Shown here: positions 25,257-37,597 of the stretch, piece after piece | Numbering within the stretch: the first letter of the stretch is position 1 | Layout: every line of letters begins with the position of its first letter | Source: Sycobia sp. Sy_11 | Lineage: Eukaryota > Arthropoda > Insecta > Hymenoptera > Epichrysomallidae | Length of the DNA: 64,000 bases | Reading direction: 5' to 3' | NCBI GenBank assembly: GCA_018907035.1 | Contig: JACCIC010000037.1 | Location: 1,667,501 to 1,731,500, forward strand | Program-made: the position numbers and the translations under genes | Notes under the pieces: model-generated | What the model was told of the DNA's origin: nothing | Databases searched by the model: none | The model's input: only the letters and a program-made list of their open reading frames with translations

Positions 25257-26761
25257 CTACAAACACAGAGTTTTCTCATGCAAATATTGGCCCGGGAGAG
25301 ATTGTCTTTGTTCTTTCCTTAAAATAATAGATTAAGTAAGCTTTAGAGTGCTTGGGTGACGATAGATTCGAGTATTCCATTACGCTTTTTTCCCGTCAAT
25401 GCTACAGTCGATTCCATTAATTTTAATTTTTTATAAGAAAAAAGGCGAATGGATTTGGAGAATGTTTAACGAAATTAAGACTGATATAGAATATTAAAAA
25501 AAGCCCGCCGAGATTTAAAAAAAATCCAAGCTGAGATAAGCGTATTCGAGTGAAAGGGTCGATTCTTTGTTAAGATCATGTATAGGTACGAGCGCAGCTG
25601 CGTATTATATAGCAAAGCATCAATTCTTGTATTATTCGCGGCAAAGATTTTCCATAAAGCAATCTATATAGCTGATATCGTTATCATATCTCGACAATTA
25701 ACTATTTATACGGCATAAATACACGGAAAGGCATGGAGAAGTGGTCCAAATATTTTACGCACAACCGTGTGATGGTTAACAAGTAAGATATGTAGCAAAG
25801 TATATAAGAAACGAAAATTCAGATAATAAGTGGGAGGAAGGTGATAGAAAATGAAAATTTTTGGGAGATGGGGGAGCAAAACAAAAGTGGGGCGAGCATG
25901 TAATGAAAAAATTAAGCTGCGAGTATAACAAAAACGCCCTCTTGTGTCTAAACCAATTTAGGTGCATTTGCGTAGGATGGTGGGGATGGGATAAGAACAA
26001 AACGCGTACCCAAAATTAATAAACGGTACTTCTCACGGAGTCGCGAAATTCAATAAATATCCATACGTAACAGCGGAAAGAAAGCGGGCATCCTTAAAAT
26101 CTGAGAAATTTGTAAAAATTTTACAGATATTTGCGAGGATCGCGAGATATATCTTTAATGGAACTTAATCACCCAAGCATTTCGATTCACCGAGTAGTGA
26201 AGGGAGAGGGTGAGGCCAGCCCGCTACATCGCGCATGATCGATTCACTCGAGTGGTTACACGCGCAGACTGAAATATATAGATATATAGAGATAGAAAAA
26301 GGAAGAAACGCACACACATTCACTCACTACTGTATATAAAAGCTGCAATGCTTAAGAAAATAAGTATACATAGAGAGACAACAAGAGAGTAATTTCTGCT
26401 TTTATATATGTAATAAATTACTGAGAGGAAAGAAATGTATAGAAATAATGTATAATTTGGCCGTAGAATGTAACCGCAAGAGCGAATCGAATCGGTACAT
26501 TATCAAAATACATAATCGTCGATTACCGGCGCTCCGTTTCTGTTTTATACTTTCGTTTTTATATAGTGAATTTGTATAGTAAAAGAATATGTCTAGATGT
26601 AAATGATATATAAAGGTAATTGGGAAGTCATGAAGCTGTCAAATTAATATATTCTACTGCAAATAAGTTCAACACTAGATCAACTGCGACTCCGCAACCA
26701 TAACAATAGCGTCGATCAATATATATGGCAAGCTTTTCCTTGGTTTTTGTGTATAAATTAA

Positions 26762-26763
<2 letters not shown>

Positions 26764-26808
<45 letters not shown>
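26764..26808. repeat. (TA)n microsatellite
   Basis: Pure TA dinucleotides. Confidence 0.95.
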
Positions 26809-26810
<2 letters not shown>

Positions 26811-27132
26811 AAACTATTTTTAAAGAGAAAATCAGGTACATTCATAACTATAGATTAAATATATATACTTATTGCAAACAGAGTAAGATCGAGCACATTG
26901 AGTATTATAACAGAGTTTTAATCCAAAACCGTCGTTGGAGGCATTTATATATGTGTATATCTAAATTGCGAACAAAAAGTGATAAAAGATAAAAAAGCTC
27001 TCGCGCAAATTTGTTTTTTTTTCAAATTCAAAATGATCTATATAGGGCTAAGGCTTTATAATATTTATGCTGTCACAGACGTGAATCGCGCGATTTTAAT
27101 TTAAAAAAGTATCAGCGTTATGTCTCGAAAGC

Positions 27133-27179
27133 TATATATACATATATATACATACATATATATATACATACATATATAT

Positions 27180-27227
<48 letters not shown>

Positions 27228-27301
27228 CGATTATGCTGCATATATATACATACATATATATATACGTACATATATATATATATACATACATATATACATA
27301 C

Positions 27302-27356
<55 letters not shown>
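27133..27356. repeat. Large TA/TACA repeat array
   Basis: About 220 bases of TA and TACATACA units, broken only by a short unique stretch at 27227-27240. It is the largest simple repeat in the window. Confidence 0.95.
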
Positions 27357-27359
<3 letters not shown>

Positions 27360-27887
27360 ATACTCGAATAAGCGTTTTAATTTTCTATAAGGCAAGCAGA
27401 GAAGTTACATTATATACCTACTAAAGATAATTAATTATTTTAGCCCCAATTGCAAACTTTTTAATTACAGTGAATTTTCAGCAAGGAAATAAATAACTGC
27501 CTCTTTCGGGCGATTAAAGACAAATAGATGAATAAATAAATAAAATACAAGCTCTGCAAAATCACAAACTAAATAGAGATTTCGAAGTGTTTGAAAAAAA
27601 GAAAGAAAAAGAGCATTTATACATGAAACTGAAAAATATATTATTTGACTTGTTTTATCAAAATATTTAATCAAACATTGTTTAACGAAATATGTGAAAG
27701 CTTTATTTTTCGATTCATGTAGTTTAACTAGGATGGATAAAATAACAATTACAAAAATTAAATGTACTGAAATTTAATTGAACTCGAGTGATAAAAGCGT
27801 GCTAAATTATTCTCATCGTGACGTAAATTATTGTTCAGTGTCTGTTCCTTTGGACAGAGAAGATAAAAGATTGAACTCTAATAATAT

Positions 27888-28015
27888 ATATAATAATAAT
27901 AATAACAAATATATAATGTATATAATAGTTACAATAATAATAAATTAATATTAATAATAAGTAAGAATAATAATCATAATAATAATAATAATAATAAGAA
28001 TAATAATAAGTTATA
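27888..28015. repeat. AAT-type trinucleotide-rich stretch
   Basis: Degenerate AAT/TAA repeats with interruptions. Confidence 0.8.
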
Positions 28016-28633
28016 ATACTAAAAGACAAACACCAGGTATAAGGCAGTGGTTATTCGCAGTTATAGTTGCGGTGAGCAGTTGCGTCGTGAGGGAAAATAC
28101 CCCCGAAGCTACGTGTTATAGCCAAATTCAACCGAGAAGGCGGATGATCGTCGGGCGAAAAGCAAATTCATTATACTCATGTATTTATATATATAAATTA
28201 AATTGATAGCAGCGAACTTGGATCGTAGAGAATCGTTCGCATGCATTCAAAAACAAAAAGCAACGGGAACTGAATTGTAGCGTAAAATTTCAGCGCATCG
28301 ACGATCGCCGATCTTCTCTTTGAATTTGAAGGTTAGCAGCATTGTGATCTCGGATATGCCCCGTCTTATATACACGTATAAGCGCGATCTCAATGGTTCG
28401 ATAATTCTCCCATCGCCAGTAAGTAGTCAATTTCAGTCCAGTGCGAAATAGCAAAATACAAAGACAAGATTTTTCTATCTCTCTTTGTTTATATATAAAT
28501 AATAAAAAAAAGCAAGGTCCCGATAATAAATGAAGAAATTGATCGAGTCGACGGCACACGGACGAAATCATGTATATACGGGGCAGCTCCAAGATCGAGA
28601 GATAATAAAAACTGGTTACAATAATGAGTCTAC

Positions 28634-28726
28634 CTGTCCGCAGCTGTCTGTGTAGACGACACAGTGAGCATTTTGAGGGACCACTTGGGCCCCGACAGTG
28701 GCTAAGGCTGCTAAGGCGATCCACAT
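28634..28726 (-). CDS. Putative signal-peptide first exon
   Basis: ATG at 28726 on the - strand gives 31 codons: MWIALAALATVGAQ, then VVPQNAHCVVYTDSCGQ, followed by a GTAGAC donor in phase 0. The start is a short, typical secretory signal. The mature C-V-x-Y-...-C-G pattern recalls the N-terminal domain of NPC1-type sterol transporters, but this is one short motif and no further NPC1 exons are visible to the left. GC content is higher than in the flanks. The opposite strand is also open, so this is a candidate only. Confidence 0.3.
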
Positions 28727-28750
28727 GCAGCAAACGAGGCAGTGTTCGAG

Positions 28751-28754
<4 letters not shown>

Positions 28755-28804
<50 letters not shown>

Positions 28805-28807
28805 GTC

Positions 28808-28845
<38 letters not shown>

Positions 28846-28854
28846 TACATATAT
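28755..28854. repeat. Two (TA)n tracts between the two candidate exons
   Basis: TA at 28755-28798 and 28810-28854. Confidence 0.95.
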
Positions 28855-28873
28855 TGTTTTCATTACCATTCAG

Positions 28874-28986
28874 TCGAATTCAGTACAGGATGCACCGGAA
28901 ACCAAAGTCGGCACGATTTTTTTAACGTGCCCTCCGAGCACCCAGGTACATGTCCAAAGGAGTTTGTCGAAAATAAGGCGATGTAC
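28874..28986 (+). CDS. Putative cysteine-containing exon
   Basis: On the + strand a good polypyrimidine tract and CAG end at 28873, and GTAAGT begins at 28987. The 113 bases are open in one frame after two bases: EFSTGCTGNQSRHDFFNVPS, then EHPGTCPKEFVENKAMY. It lies 148 bases from the signal-peptide-like exon on the other strand. An in-phase + strand partner (28644-28750) exists but reads as an Arg-rich shadow. No family recognised. Confidence 0.25.
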
Positions 28987-29387
28987 GTAAGTATGCGAAA
29001 TGCGTTAAAAGCGTTTTGTTTTTTTAAGTTTATTGTTGATCGAAGAAACCGTCCTACGTAAAACGGTTAAATTATGGCGTTAATCGATTATGTTGTTTTA
29101 TTAATACAGATGTAAATACAATTTGATTGATTATATTGTAAAAAGATGCGAACGAGGAGTATTGGTATTCATATTTTTGGAGAAAAAATTTGTTTGTTTT
29201 TGATTGTTTTTTGATATTTTCATGACAACATTTTTCATGTATTTGAAATATATATTCCAACCATGTACCGGGGTGTAAAATTTGTATGATTTCAAATTAA
29301 TATGATTTGTCAACAAAATGTGAATTTATCATAAGAACGGTTATGGCAATGATGCGGCAGCGGTGCACACATAACCAAGCCAGTATT

Positions 29388-29390
<3 letters not shown>

Positions 29391-29441
<51 letters not shown>
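29391..29441. repeat. (AT)n microsatellite
   Basis: Pure AT dinucleotides. Confidence 0.95.
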
Positions 29442-29443
<2 letters not shown>

Positions 29444-29933
29444 TATATGAACGTAATAAATTAATCAAAGTTAGCAAAGTGAATAATGTATTTTGAAATT
29501 TTGAAAGTACCGAGAGTAGTGACATTGTACATAAACCATCGGTGGGAGGATAATCAATCAACCAATCGATTCGAAACACAGAGATAGATAAACAAAAGAT
29601 ACACCGCCGCATCGTGACCGAGAATAATATTTATCGAGCATTCAGGTTTTTAAATTATTCATTATGGATTACGGTTCATTTTTAGAATTTTTTAAATCCG
29701 AATTTAATACAATTTAGCAAATATTGCGAGAGGTATATAATAATTTAAGCAATATAATATTTTTCAATTCACAAAATATCGATAAATTAACCAAAAAATT
29801 AAAATTATAAAAACATTGATTATGTTAAAGTAATTTTGCCGAAATTGGTACATTATTATTATTATTATTGACATCAATATCGAGGTATTGTAATTCGTGA
29901 AATAGTAACGGTAAAGGAATTTTTGGAATTTAC

Positions 29934-30175
29934 CAGTTGTAGGATTTTCGTAGATGCAGGATATTGGTGGATTCGTGCAAGGTAGATAAGGAATCCATGA
30001 TAGTTTTGAGCATAAGCATTGCGTTGTTCATAGTATTTTCATTCAGATCAATATCGTGCGACGTCCAGATGAAGGCAAGCATGTAACAGAAATTTTGAAG
30101 AAAGATAATGAAAGAATATGAAGCATGCAGAGCCACAAGTAGTAAATGTCGTTGAATTCCCTTGATTGAGAATTT
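29934..30175 (-). CDS. Orphan coding exon of an unrecognised membrane protein
   Basis: On the - strand the acceptor TTATTTTCAG ends at 30176. The exon enters in phase 0, runs 80 codons without a stop in AT-rich DNA and leaves TG before a GTAAAT donor at 29933. It encodes KFSIKGIQRHLLLVALHASY, then a hydrophobic segment SFIIFLQNFCYMLAFIW, then a polar stretch (DIDLNENTMNNAMLML...). One membrane helix followed by an amphipathic region is weakly reminiscent of insect chemoreceptors, but I cannot name the family. I found no convincing neighbouring exons, so it may be a remnant of a decayed gene. Confidence 0.4.
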
Positions 30176-31774
30176 CTGAAAATAATTTAATCCATGAATG
30201 TTTTTTACCTCGTGCAAAATGAAAATATGAAATGATATTATAATGATATTATAAATGATGGTTAAAAATTGGTTTTATATAGAAAGTAACATAGAATTAT
30301 AAATAAAAACATGGCCAATATATTATATTTATGATAGTAATTAGTAAAGAAAGAAAGTTATTTTTATTAAATAAAAATAGTATTAATTACTATTAAAAAA
30401 TCACATAATTACCTAGACTCTTCGATAAAATAATATATCGTTGAAATTTAATAATAATAATAAGGTAATCGTAGTATCATGCTTTGCTAGCAGAGTTTTA
30501 TGCATTCTTATTTTGATTCGTGCAACGCATATGTATTGATAAGATGTTGGATTTGTTATGTTGTTAAATGTAGTGAATTATTATGTAAGTTGTTTCAACC
30601 TGTTTTGTATCCTTCACATCTTACTAAAACAAACTAAAGTAATGTTCATGTAAATTATTTAATATATACGTTTATGTGTGTCTGATGAATAAGCGAGAAT
30701 GAAAATATATAAAAAAAGATATAATTTTATTGCTTAATGAATATAGTACAATAATCCATTACATAGTATGGAAGCAGACAATTAAGTTCGAAAAATAATT
30801 TCTACTAATTGTATTACAATACGTTGAATATATGGATTAGAAAAAATGTGCAGTGACAGATATACATTTTGACTATAGGTAAAGAGATGAAATAGTTCAT
30901 ATGATCATAGACTTGCAGAAAGAATATAACTATAATTTACTTTTCTAAAAACTACATTGAACATTAGCCCGGTGTAGTCATTGGTCCAACGGAACAAGTT
31001 AAGTATAAAAAAAGCCAAAAAAAAGTAAAATAATTAATTACAAACAAGTTAACAAACAACTTAACAAAACCTGATGTTTGAACTATTTTGTTTACAAATC
31101 TAAATAACCTACTATAAACTATATCTAAAAAGCCGAAAAGATTTAAAAAATACTCATTATTGAAAATGCAACATGGAAAAGAACACATGCGAATATTTCG
31201 TGCTGATAGGAACTTATAAACACAATTTGCTGTAGTCTTCGATGATTCTGTAAACACAAACGTAGAATTCCTGATATCATTATATTGTTACAAATTATAG
31301 AACTCAAGGTGTTCTGCGTTTGTGCGTACGTCAAGCTGTGATTGACAAAGGAGACAATACAATAAGCGTAGCGAGGAAATGAAAATCGAAGGAGCAACGG
31401 GGATGCAAAGGAGTTCACGAATACATCAGATATTATGTCGACCTGAAAAATGCTTTTACACCGAGACTACATACTGCGCAAAATGCCACTGTTGCACGCG
31501 AGCGAAGAGACGTTGGTTTCAGGGCGGTGTTTCTGATCTGAAGTTGGTTTGAATTGGTTAACGCACTAATCACCATAATTAGTCACTGTTGTCTCCAGAC
31601 TTTTTCAATACCAGGGCGTTAACATTTACTCAATTCTCTACATTTCAAGCATCTCTTTCGATTGGTTCATGTGTGATGCCGTGCGCTCAACAACACTGAA
31701 TTCTTATAGCCAATGACTCTATAACAATTCTAGACGTAAGAGGAGCTGAAATCGAAGGAGCTGAAAAAAGTATT
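30176..31774. other. AT-rich intergenic with weak open frames
   Basis: A - strand frame (31143-31418) begins after an AG acceptor near 31443 and reads VDIISDVFVNSFASPLLLRF and on. A further acceptor-like TTTACAG lies near 31250. These could belong to the same unrecognised gene as the exon at 29934-30175, but splice partners could not be joined with confidence. Confidence 0.25.
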
Positions 31775-31802
31775 TATAAAGCAGCACTTATGAGATTCAG
31801 TC
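31775..31802 (+). promoter_or_regulatory. TATA box plus initiator, orphan core promoter
   Basis: TATTTATAAAG (TATAAA at 31775-31780) is followed 17 bases later by TTCAGTC, which contains the insect initiator TCAGT with its A at 31799. The TATA-to-start distance of about 24-28 bases is normal for insects. Directly upstream a GGAGCTGAAA direct repeat occurs at 31742 and 31757. No recognised gene follows on this strand. Confidence 0.45.
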
Positions 31803-32028
31803 TGTTTCTAAGTAATCTGTACAAGTTAAAGAATTTAACATCTGTGCAATTTGTCGACCCGTGGAGTTAAGGATTACAGTGTTATTGTTCTTTTTTTTAT
31901 TCTTGGTGTTTCTTTCTTTTTTTTGCTAATCGTCCTTTTGCTCTTCGTTGAAACTTTTTTTTCATGGTGCTCTGGATGAAGCGTCACAAGGATAGAGTGG
32001 CGATTTTTTGATCTCAAGGATATATAGG

Positions 32029-32142
32029 ATGGAGGAGATGTTATACAGCCTTGTTCTCTGGCGCACCGCTTCTCACGCTCCTGTTGCCACTTGGTTTACG
32101 CGATTAAAGCGTTGGAAAGCAATGGGATTGAGCCAGGAGTAA
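32029..32142 (+). CDS. Hypothetical 37-residue ORF downstream of the orphan promoter
   Basis: ATG at 32029 to TAA at 32140-32142, about 230 bases from the predicted start site. It reads MEEMLYSLVLWRTASHAPVA, then TWFTRLKRWKAMGLSQE. Composition is ordinary and not repeat-derived. A shorter 15-codon ORF precedes it. It could be a small peptide or lie in a non-coding RNA. No family recognised. Confidence 0.2.
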   Translation: MEEMLYSLVLWRTASHAPVATWFTRLKRWKAMGLSQE

Positions 32143-33656
32143 GGAGTACTTGAGCGTTGAAATTCATGTGAAGGGGGATGGGAATGTATATATGCAAGTA
32201 CATATGTTAGTTGATTGTCCGTACAACGTCTCAGCGTCTAAAGCAACTAATAACTACATAATCTGAAAGATATATTAAGCGACCTTGTGCTTGATCACGG
32301 CTAAAATAAGATATAGTCACACAGAGACATAGAAAGTCGGTGAATAAATAAAAATCAGTGTACTATATAATAATCAAAAGATAGAAAAAACTCATTTTGT
32401 AAAAACTGCAAACTGACCATAACCATAAATTCATAATATCTGCAAACACCGTAGTAAAACCATAGTGTAAATATGCAACCAAATTTTCAGTAAAAAAAAG
32501 TTCAAACGAAATTAAGAGATTTGTCAAATCAAAGATATACAATTGTTAATCTAAGCCAAAGATTCTGGCATTTATCTACGGCATTGGATGAGTGAAAGTA
32601 GAATAAATTAACAAATAAAAAGAAGCAAGCACTAGGTCGATAGTACTGATTTATAAAAGTATAGTCAAGGATTACTGTTTGTGGGAAGCAGGAAGCAAGA
32701 GGCTAATGTAATTTATATTTCAGGCTAAGAGCAATAAGGTATGTATATAAGGCTGTACGCTGTGTAGACACGAAATTGTACATAATAATTATTACTCAGT
32801 GAAAATTCTTATATAGCTGATGGTACTTAAGGATAAAGGTAGGTAAGGCTTTCTCCATTTTAGGGAGAAAGATGAAATAAGAAAAAGCATTAATAAAACA
32901 AATATTCATGCATTTATCAAGCATTATTATTACAAATACTGGATGATTCCTTACAAACCCCGCGAGCGTGCATGCGCAAAAAACGCATTCGACCTTTCGA
33001 GAGAAGTTGCTTTCAAATTACGCAAATAAATCTACGGTACCAAAAAATGAAGACAAATCGTAATGTATTTATATAGTTACGCAACCTACGGAATTCAAAG
33101 GCTAAGCTTGTAGTTGTAATGTTATGCGGTTACACATTATTATTTAATTATTTCACTGCTTGCGCTTGTTGGGCAAGCTTCTCGTTTTCATTCCTATTGG
33201 TACGTATAACTTAAAGGCGTTTCCATTGTCACAGCGCAGGTCAGAATGGTATTTGTATAAGTACGAATGCGCAAAGCTTTGCATCTGCATTCCCGGGGTC
33301 GCATGTTTAATATATAAATGTATCATATACGAGATAGATATAAATGTCGACATTATACATATGCCAGGATTCGTGTACGTGTAAATATATCAGATATATA
33401 ACAATGTACATGGAGAATTTAAGAAAAAACAGTACAGTACACAATAATAAATACTACTTGTTATATGCATCTATATACGTGATTAATTCTCAAATTAACT
33501 TATATATTCATTTCTATCTTATCATATATACTCATATACATACATCATAGATATACTTTTCTAAATTATGTGTCAATTTATTCGTTGCATCTGACTTTTA
33601 TGCAACGTATCAATATTGCGTGTATATAATTTTTTTCATATATATTAAATATATAT

Positions 33657-33663
<7 letters not shown>

Positions 33664-33713
<50 letters not shown>
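33664..33713. repeat. (TA)n microsatellite
   Basis: Pure TA dinucleotides. Confidence 0.95.
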
Positions 33714-33717
<4 letters not shown>

Positions 33718-33978
33718 TTCTTGTATACAAACGTAAATATAATGTGTAAGTATACAGTTAGTATATTTCTTGTGTTTTATCTCTTATCTCTTAATATTTT
33801 ATTATGTACCTACGCTTTTGAACGTGTGTTCGTGTGCAGTGAAGTGTCAAGTGCAAGAGAAGGCACTTTCGCTATGCATGTGTGACAAATGACTCGATAT
33901 GCCCAAAACCTTCCGACTTGACGCTTGACTACTCTCAGTCAATTGACTTACACAAAATCTTCGTTTTAATTTATAAAT

Positions 33979-33984
<6 letters not shown>

Positions 33985-34034
<50 letters not shown>
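33985..34034. repeat. (TA)n microsatellite
   Basis: Pure TA dinucleotides. Confidence 0.95.
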
Positions 34035-34039
<5 letters not shown>

Positions 34040-37000
34040 TAAAATAGCCAACTAGTACGACTTTTGCACAAGTAAAATCTTAAAGCCAACCATATCGATC
34101 ATTAACGCGTTAAAACAAAATAAAAACAAGCATTGCCGTGTATTGCATCGAGTTGGTTAAAAATTACATAATTTTTTTTTCTTTTAAATATATATAATAA
34201 AAAGATTTTCAATTTCAATCTCTCATATAATCTTTCATAATCTATTCAGTTCAACTTTATAAAGTAATAAAAAAGCGATAAAATGTTAATAACTTGCAAA
34301 AATTGCCGTCCTTAAATGGGCGATAAACAATTTGGACTCTCAAAAATAAAACTTAAAGCTAAAATAGAAGCACACGATTTTTAAAATTGGCTGAGAATTA
34401 AAATGAACGAATGATAAAGGTTTTGGGCATTAATAATTTAGACCTAACAAACCCTCTTATCATTATTGTTATACTAATATAATCTATGCAGGTTTCGCAG
34501 GAACCGTATCAGTTTTTTTATTAATAAAAAAAAACTCCTGCTCCGCAGGAAACATGATAGGAATTGTGTTTTTTTTGCGCAATAACACGTATCGTTCCTT
34601 CGCAAAACCACGATTCAGTTATCGTTGTTTTTTTCCATTATACAAGGCCTTTCTGAAACTAACCGCGAATTCGACATCAAAGGCCGCCATTCGCAGTGAC
34701 ACCGAGGATCGAATTCTACGTAGAGCCGGACATTTACCGACAACTTTCAAATGCTCGGCATTACCGCGATTCTCTAACGGATTTTCTTTTCTTTTCTTTC
34801 TTTTATTTATATAGTCTTAATTAGAACATTTAATTATATGTGCTTAGGGCTTTTATATCGTATTACAGGCTATATACTATCACAATCATATGGGTCTTAT
34901 TAACCGCTCCGACTGAGATGAAAAGCAATTAGTTTGAGCGAACGATTAAAAGCGGGAGAGGAAATTATTATCACTATTTTTTCGTGTTAATTATCCAGTA
35001 TCACTTTCGACCAATGGAAGACTAATCTGCTCGATTCGCAGTTAATATTACTCGTTCCTTTGCTTCCACAGTAAGGGCATCGACGGCTTAGTTAGGCATA
35101 GTATACACTTCTTCTCTTTTACTTGTGTATAATTCGAAAGCATTTTGTGCGTGACTTTTTTCTTTATTCTCTTTCTCTCTGGTTTCCCCTCTCCTCGCTA
35201 GCAGTTCGCTAAAGAATCGCTTTTGATCTCGCGGGCAGCTTTAAAGTCCCCTACCCAAGGAACAAAGGCGCGAGTGGCACTTTCGGTTGGATGACAGATA
35301 GGCCTATTTTTATACCTCCTACATTATACTTATTTTTTTCTTTTTTAAATTTTATCGCTTGTGCAAATTCTACAATTTGTATAATGCACGGAATTAACGA
35401 ACTGAGAAAAATCCAATAGTTCGCACGACACGCGCCACTGTTCTTTGTGGCACATTGACGCTTTCGGCCGACATACGATTAAACTACTTCATTCTACAAT
35501 GCACTTGAATCTTTCTCGTACACTTTGCAACTTGCTTCGCCAGGGCGTGCTTAGTTCTATAGTTCTTTTGTTTGTGTTCGCATTATTCGCGCTTGAATTT
35601 TCTGGATTGCACGCGAGTTTCCAAAGGCTCAAAATTACTGACAAGTATGTGTTTACAACGTACGTATGAGAGTAAGGTAGTAATTGTTTTCATTCATAAT
35701 TTTAGTTTCTCAATGTAAGAATCATAGTAGTGTATAGTATAGTACTAGTTTAGTATATAGTCGTGCGTTTAGTAGCCTTAATTTTAATAGTAAGGATAAT
35801 AAAATTATATACGTAATCAACGAACAACGACAGCCCTAAATTTTTGTATATTCGTTTTTCAATTCGACGCTCCAGCGTTACGTAACACCGAATCCGAGGC
35901 CATTCGTGCATCAAGTCGTAAAAAAGATCACAATTATCCATTTAGTTATACTAATATCGATTTTATTACGATCACCTCTGCATGAGTGTAATTATAAAAC
36001 TTTATCTCTATCATTTAAGCATTAGCCAAATTAGTATATGGCTTATATTTCTTCAGCGACGATATTTTGCATTTTCTTCATACTTGATTTATTCAAAATG
36101 CATTTTCCTCCAATAATTATTTTCTTTGTTTTTTGTTTTTTTACACGTGAATATTCTCAGCAGATTAATCAAACTCTCACGATTTGAATCAACAAGATTC
36201 CTATATGAATGCGATGTAAAACTTGCATAGTATTTACATGACTGTAAACGCTAGATGTTCTTAATGTACTAAAATAACATCCTTAACGCGAGAAAAACTA
36301 ATTAAAGAAAGCTCGAATTCACGTGAAAATTATATTTCCACGCACGAGGCAAGTTTTAACTAGGAAACAAAGTGATATAGATGGAACTTCATTTGATTAA
36401 AAGTAACGAATTAAAACTTAAAACAAATTGACTCGAATAATTGTTTAAAACTTAAATACTTAATATTAAAAACTAATTTAAAATATTCTACGTACGGATA
36501 AAAATCACTCGTAAGATTTACTTATGAAGATAGAAAAACAATTTCAACATGCAAGAAATAACTCATGAATAGACAGTAAGAGGAACACTGGAAGAGAAAT
36601 AGAAATAATAGAAAATTGTTCATCTATATATGTATATCTCGTTTTATAAATATGAAAACAGATTTAACAAACATATCAAATTTTCTAAAAAAAAACACAC
36701 TATTACTGAAACAAAAAGTTGACATGCTCTGTCCGACGTAACTAGTGAATAAAAGAAAAATCATCTAAAATTTTATTAAAATTAACCGCTTCCTTATCTT
36801 CTAATAAAAAATTTATCTTATAAATTTACTTGATTGCAGAAAAAAATCTAAAAATTACATGCTAGATAAAAGAAAAACTAGTATTGTCTAAGAACAAAAC
36901 CTTAACCTATAATAAACAAATTAACTTAACTGAGCTCTGATTCATAAATCTAGAAAACTCATAGTATTAATTATCTTTTTACTAGTTATTAATGATCCGA

Positions 37001-37117
37001 TAAACTTAATACACTGTCTTCCAGACGTTCCTTGCTTCGTCATCAAATAAAATGACCCTATAAACTCAAATACGTGTGACCATGCGCGGTACACGTAAAC
37101 AACATCGTTCAATACGA

Positions 37118-37123
37118 TTTATT
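37118..37123 (-). terminator. mbl: Possible proximal poly(A) signal of mbl
   Basis: AATAAA on the - strand about 475 bases past the stop. A G/T-rich stretch (GATGTTGTTTACGTGT) follows within about 30 bases and could be the downstream element. In DNA this AT-rich the hexamer alone is weak evidence, and more distal sites may be used. Confidence 0.35.
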
Positions 37124-37597
37124 AAAAAAAAAAAAAAAACAAACAAAAAAAAACGACAAAAATAACCGATAAAAAACATCGAAGTTAATCACACGACATC
37201 GTCAATCTTTAAAGTTATAATGGGTGAAAAGGCAGTTCGCGTCCAACGGAACTTTTTTGAAAACCGGTATTTATCTCCATGTCTTTATCTATTAAGGCAC
37301 TGTTCAGCGACGATTCTGACTAGAAAATGAAATTATTCTTTCTCTCGGAACTCTTCGCGTCGAAATAATTATAAAAAATGAGAAACAATCGTTTGAATCT
37401 CGCGATACCTGAGGCAATCGACTGATCTCGCGTTCATTTCCTCGGCTATTATCGATTTCTCCGCCCCCTCCCATAGGATGCCGCTGCCCTCGTCTCGAGG
37501 GAGGGTTGGGGGTGAGATGGCAAGCTCAGATCGAATCCCACGGATCGCGAGTACGTCGTTGCGGGATGATGTCGCGAGGCGGCCTCGTCGTCTCTCT

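Larger units (their letters stand above)
23277..28633. other. AT-rich intergenic or intronic, many microsatellites
   Basis: No gene recognised. Long TYR/ILE runs in open frames are translations of (TA)n. A slightly GC-richer patch near 26.19-26.25 kb has no open frame of interest. Confidence 0.4.
32143..37117. other. AT-rich intergenic or distal mbl 3' UTR
   Basis: Apart from TA tracts, a small patch at 33.16-33.31 kb is open on both strands (+ strand RSEWYLYKYECAKLC; - strand YHSDLRCDNGNAFKLYVPIG), and 34.66-34.76 kb is slightly GC-richer. No gene is supported. Long 3' UTRs are usual for muscleblind, so part of this stretch may be transcribed. Confidence 0.35.

Noticed and set aside
27101..27424. 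Open frames of alternating Ile-Tyr here and at many other TA tracts
   Set aside because: They are translations of (TA)n and TACA repeats, not proteins.
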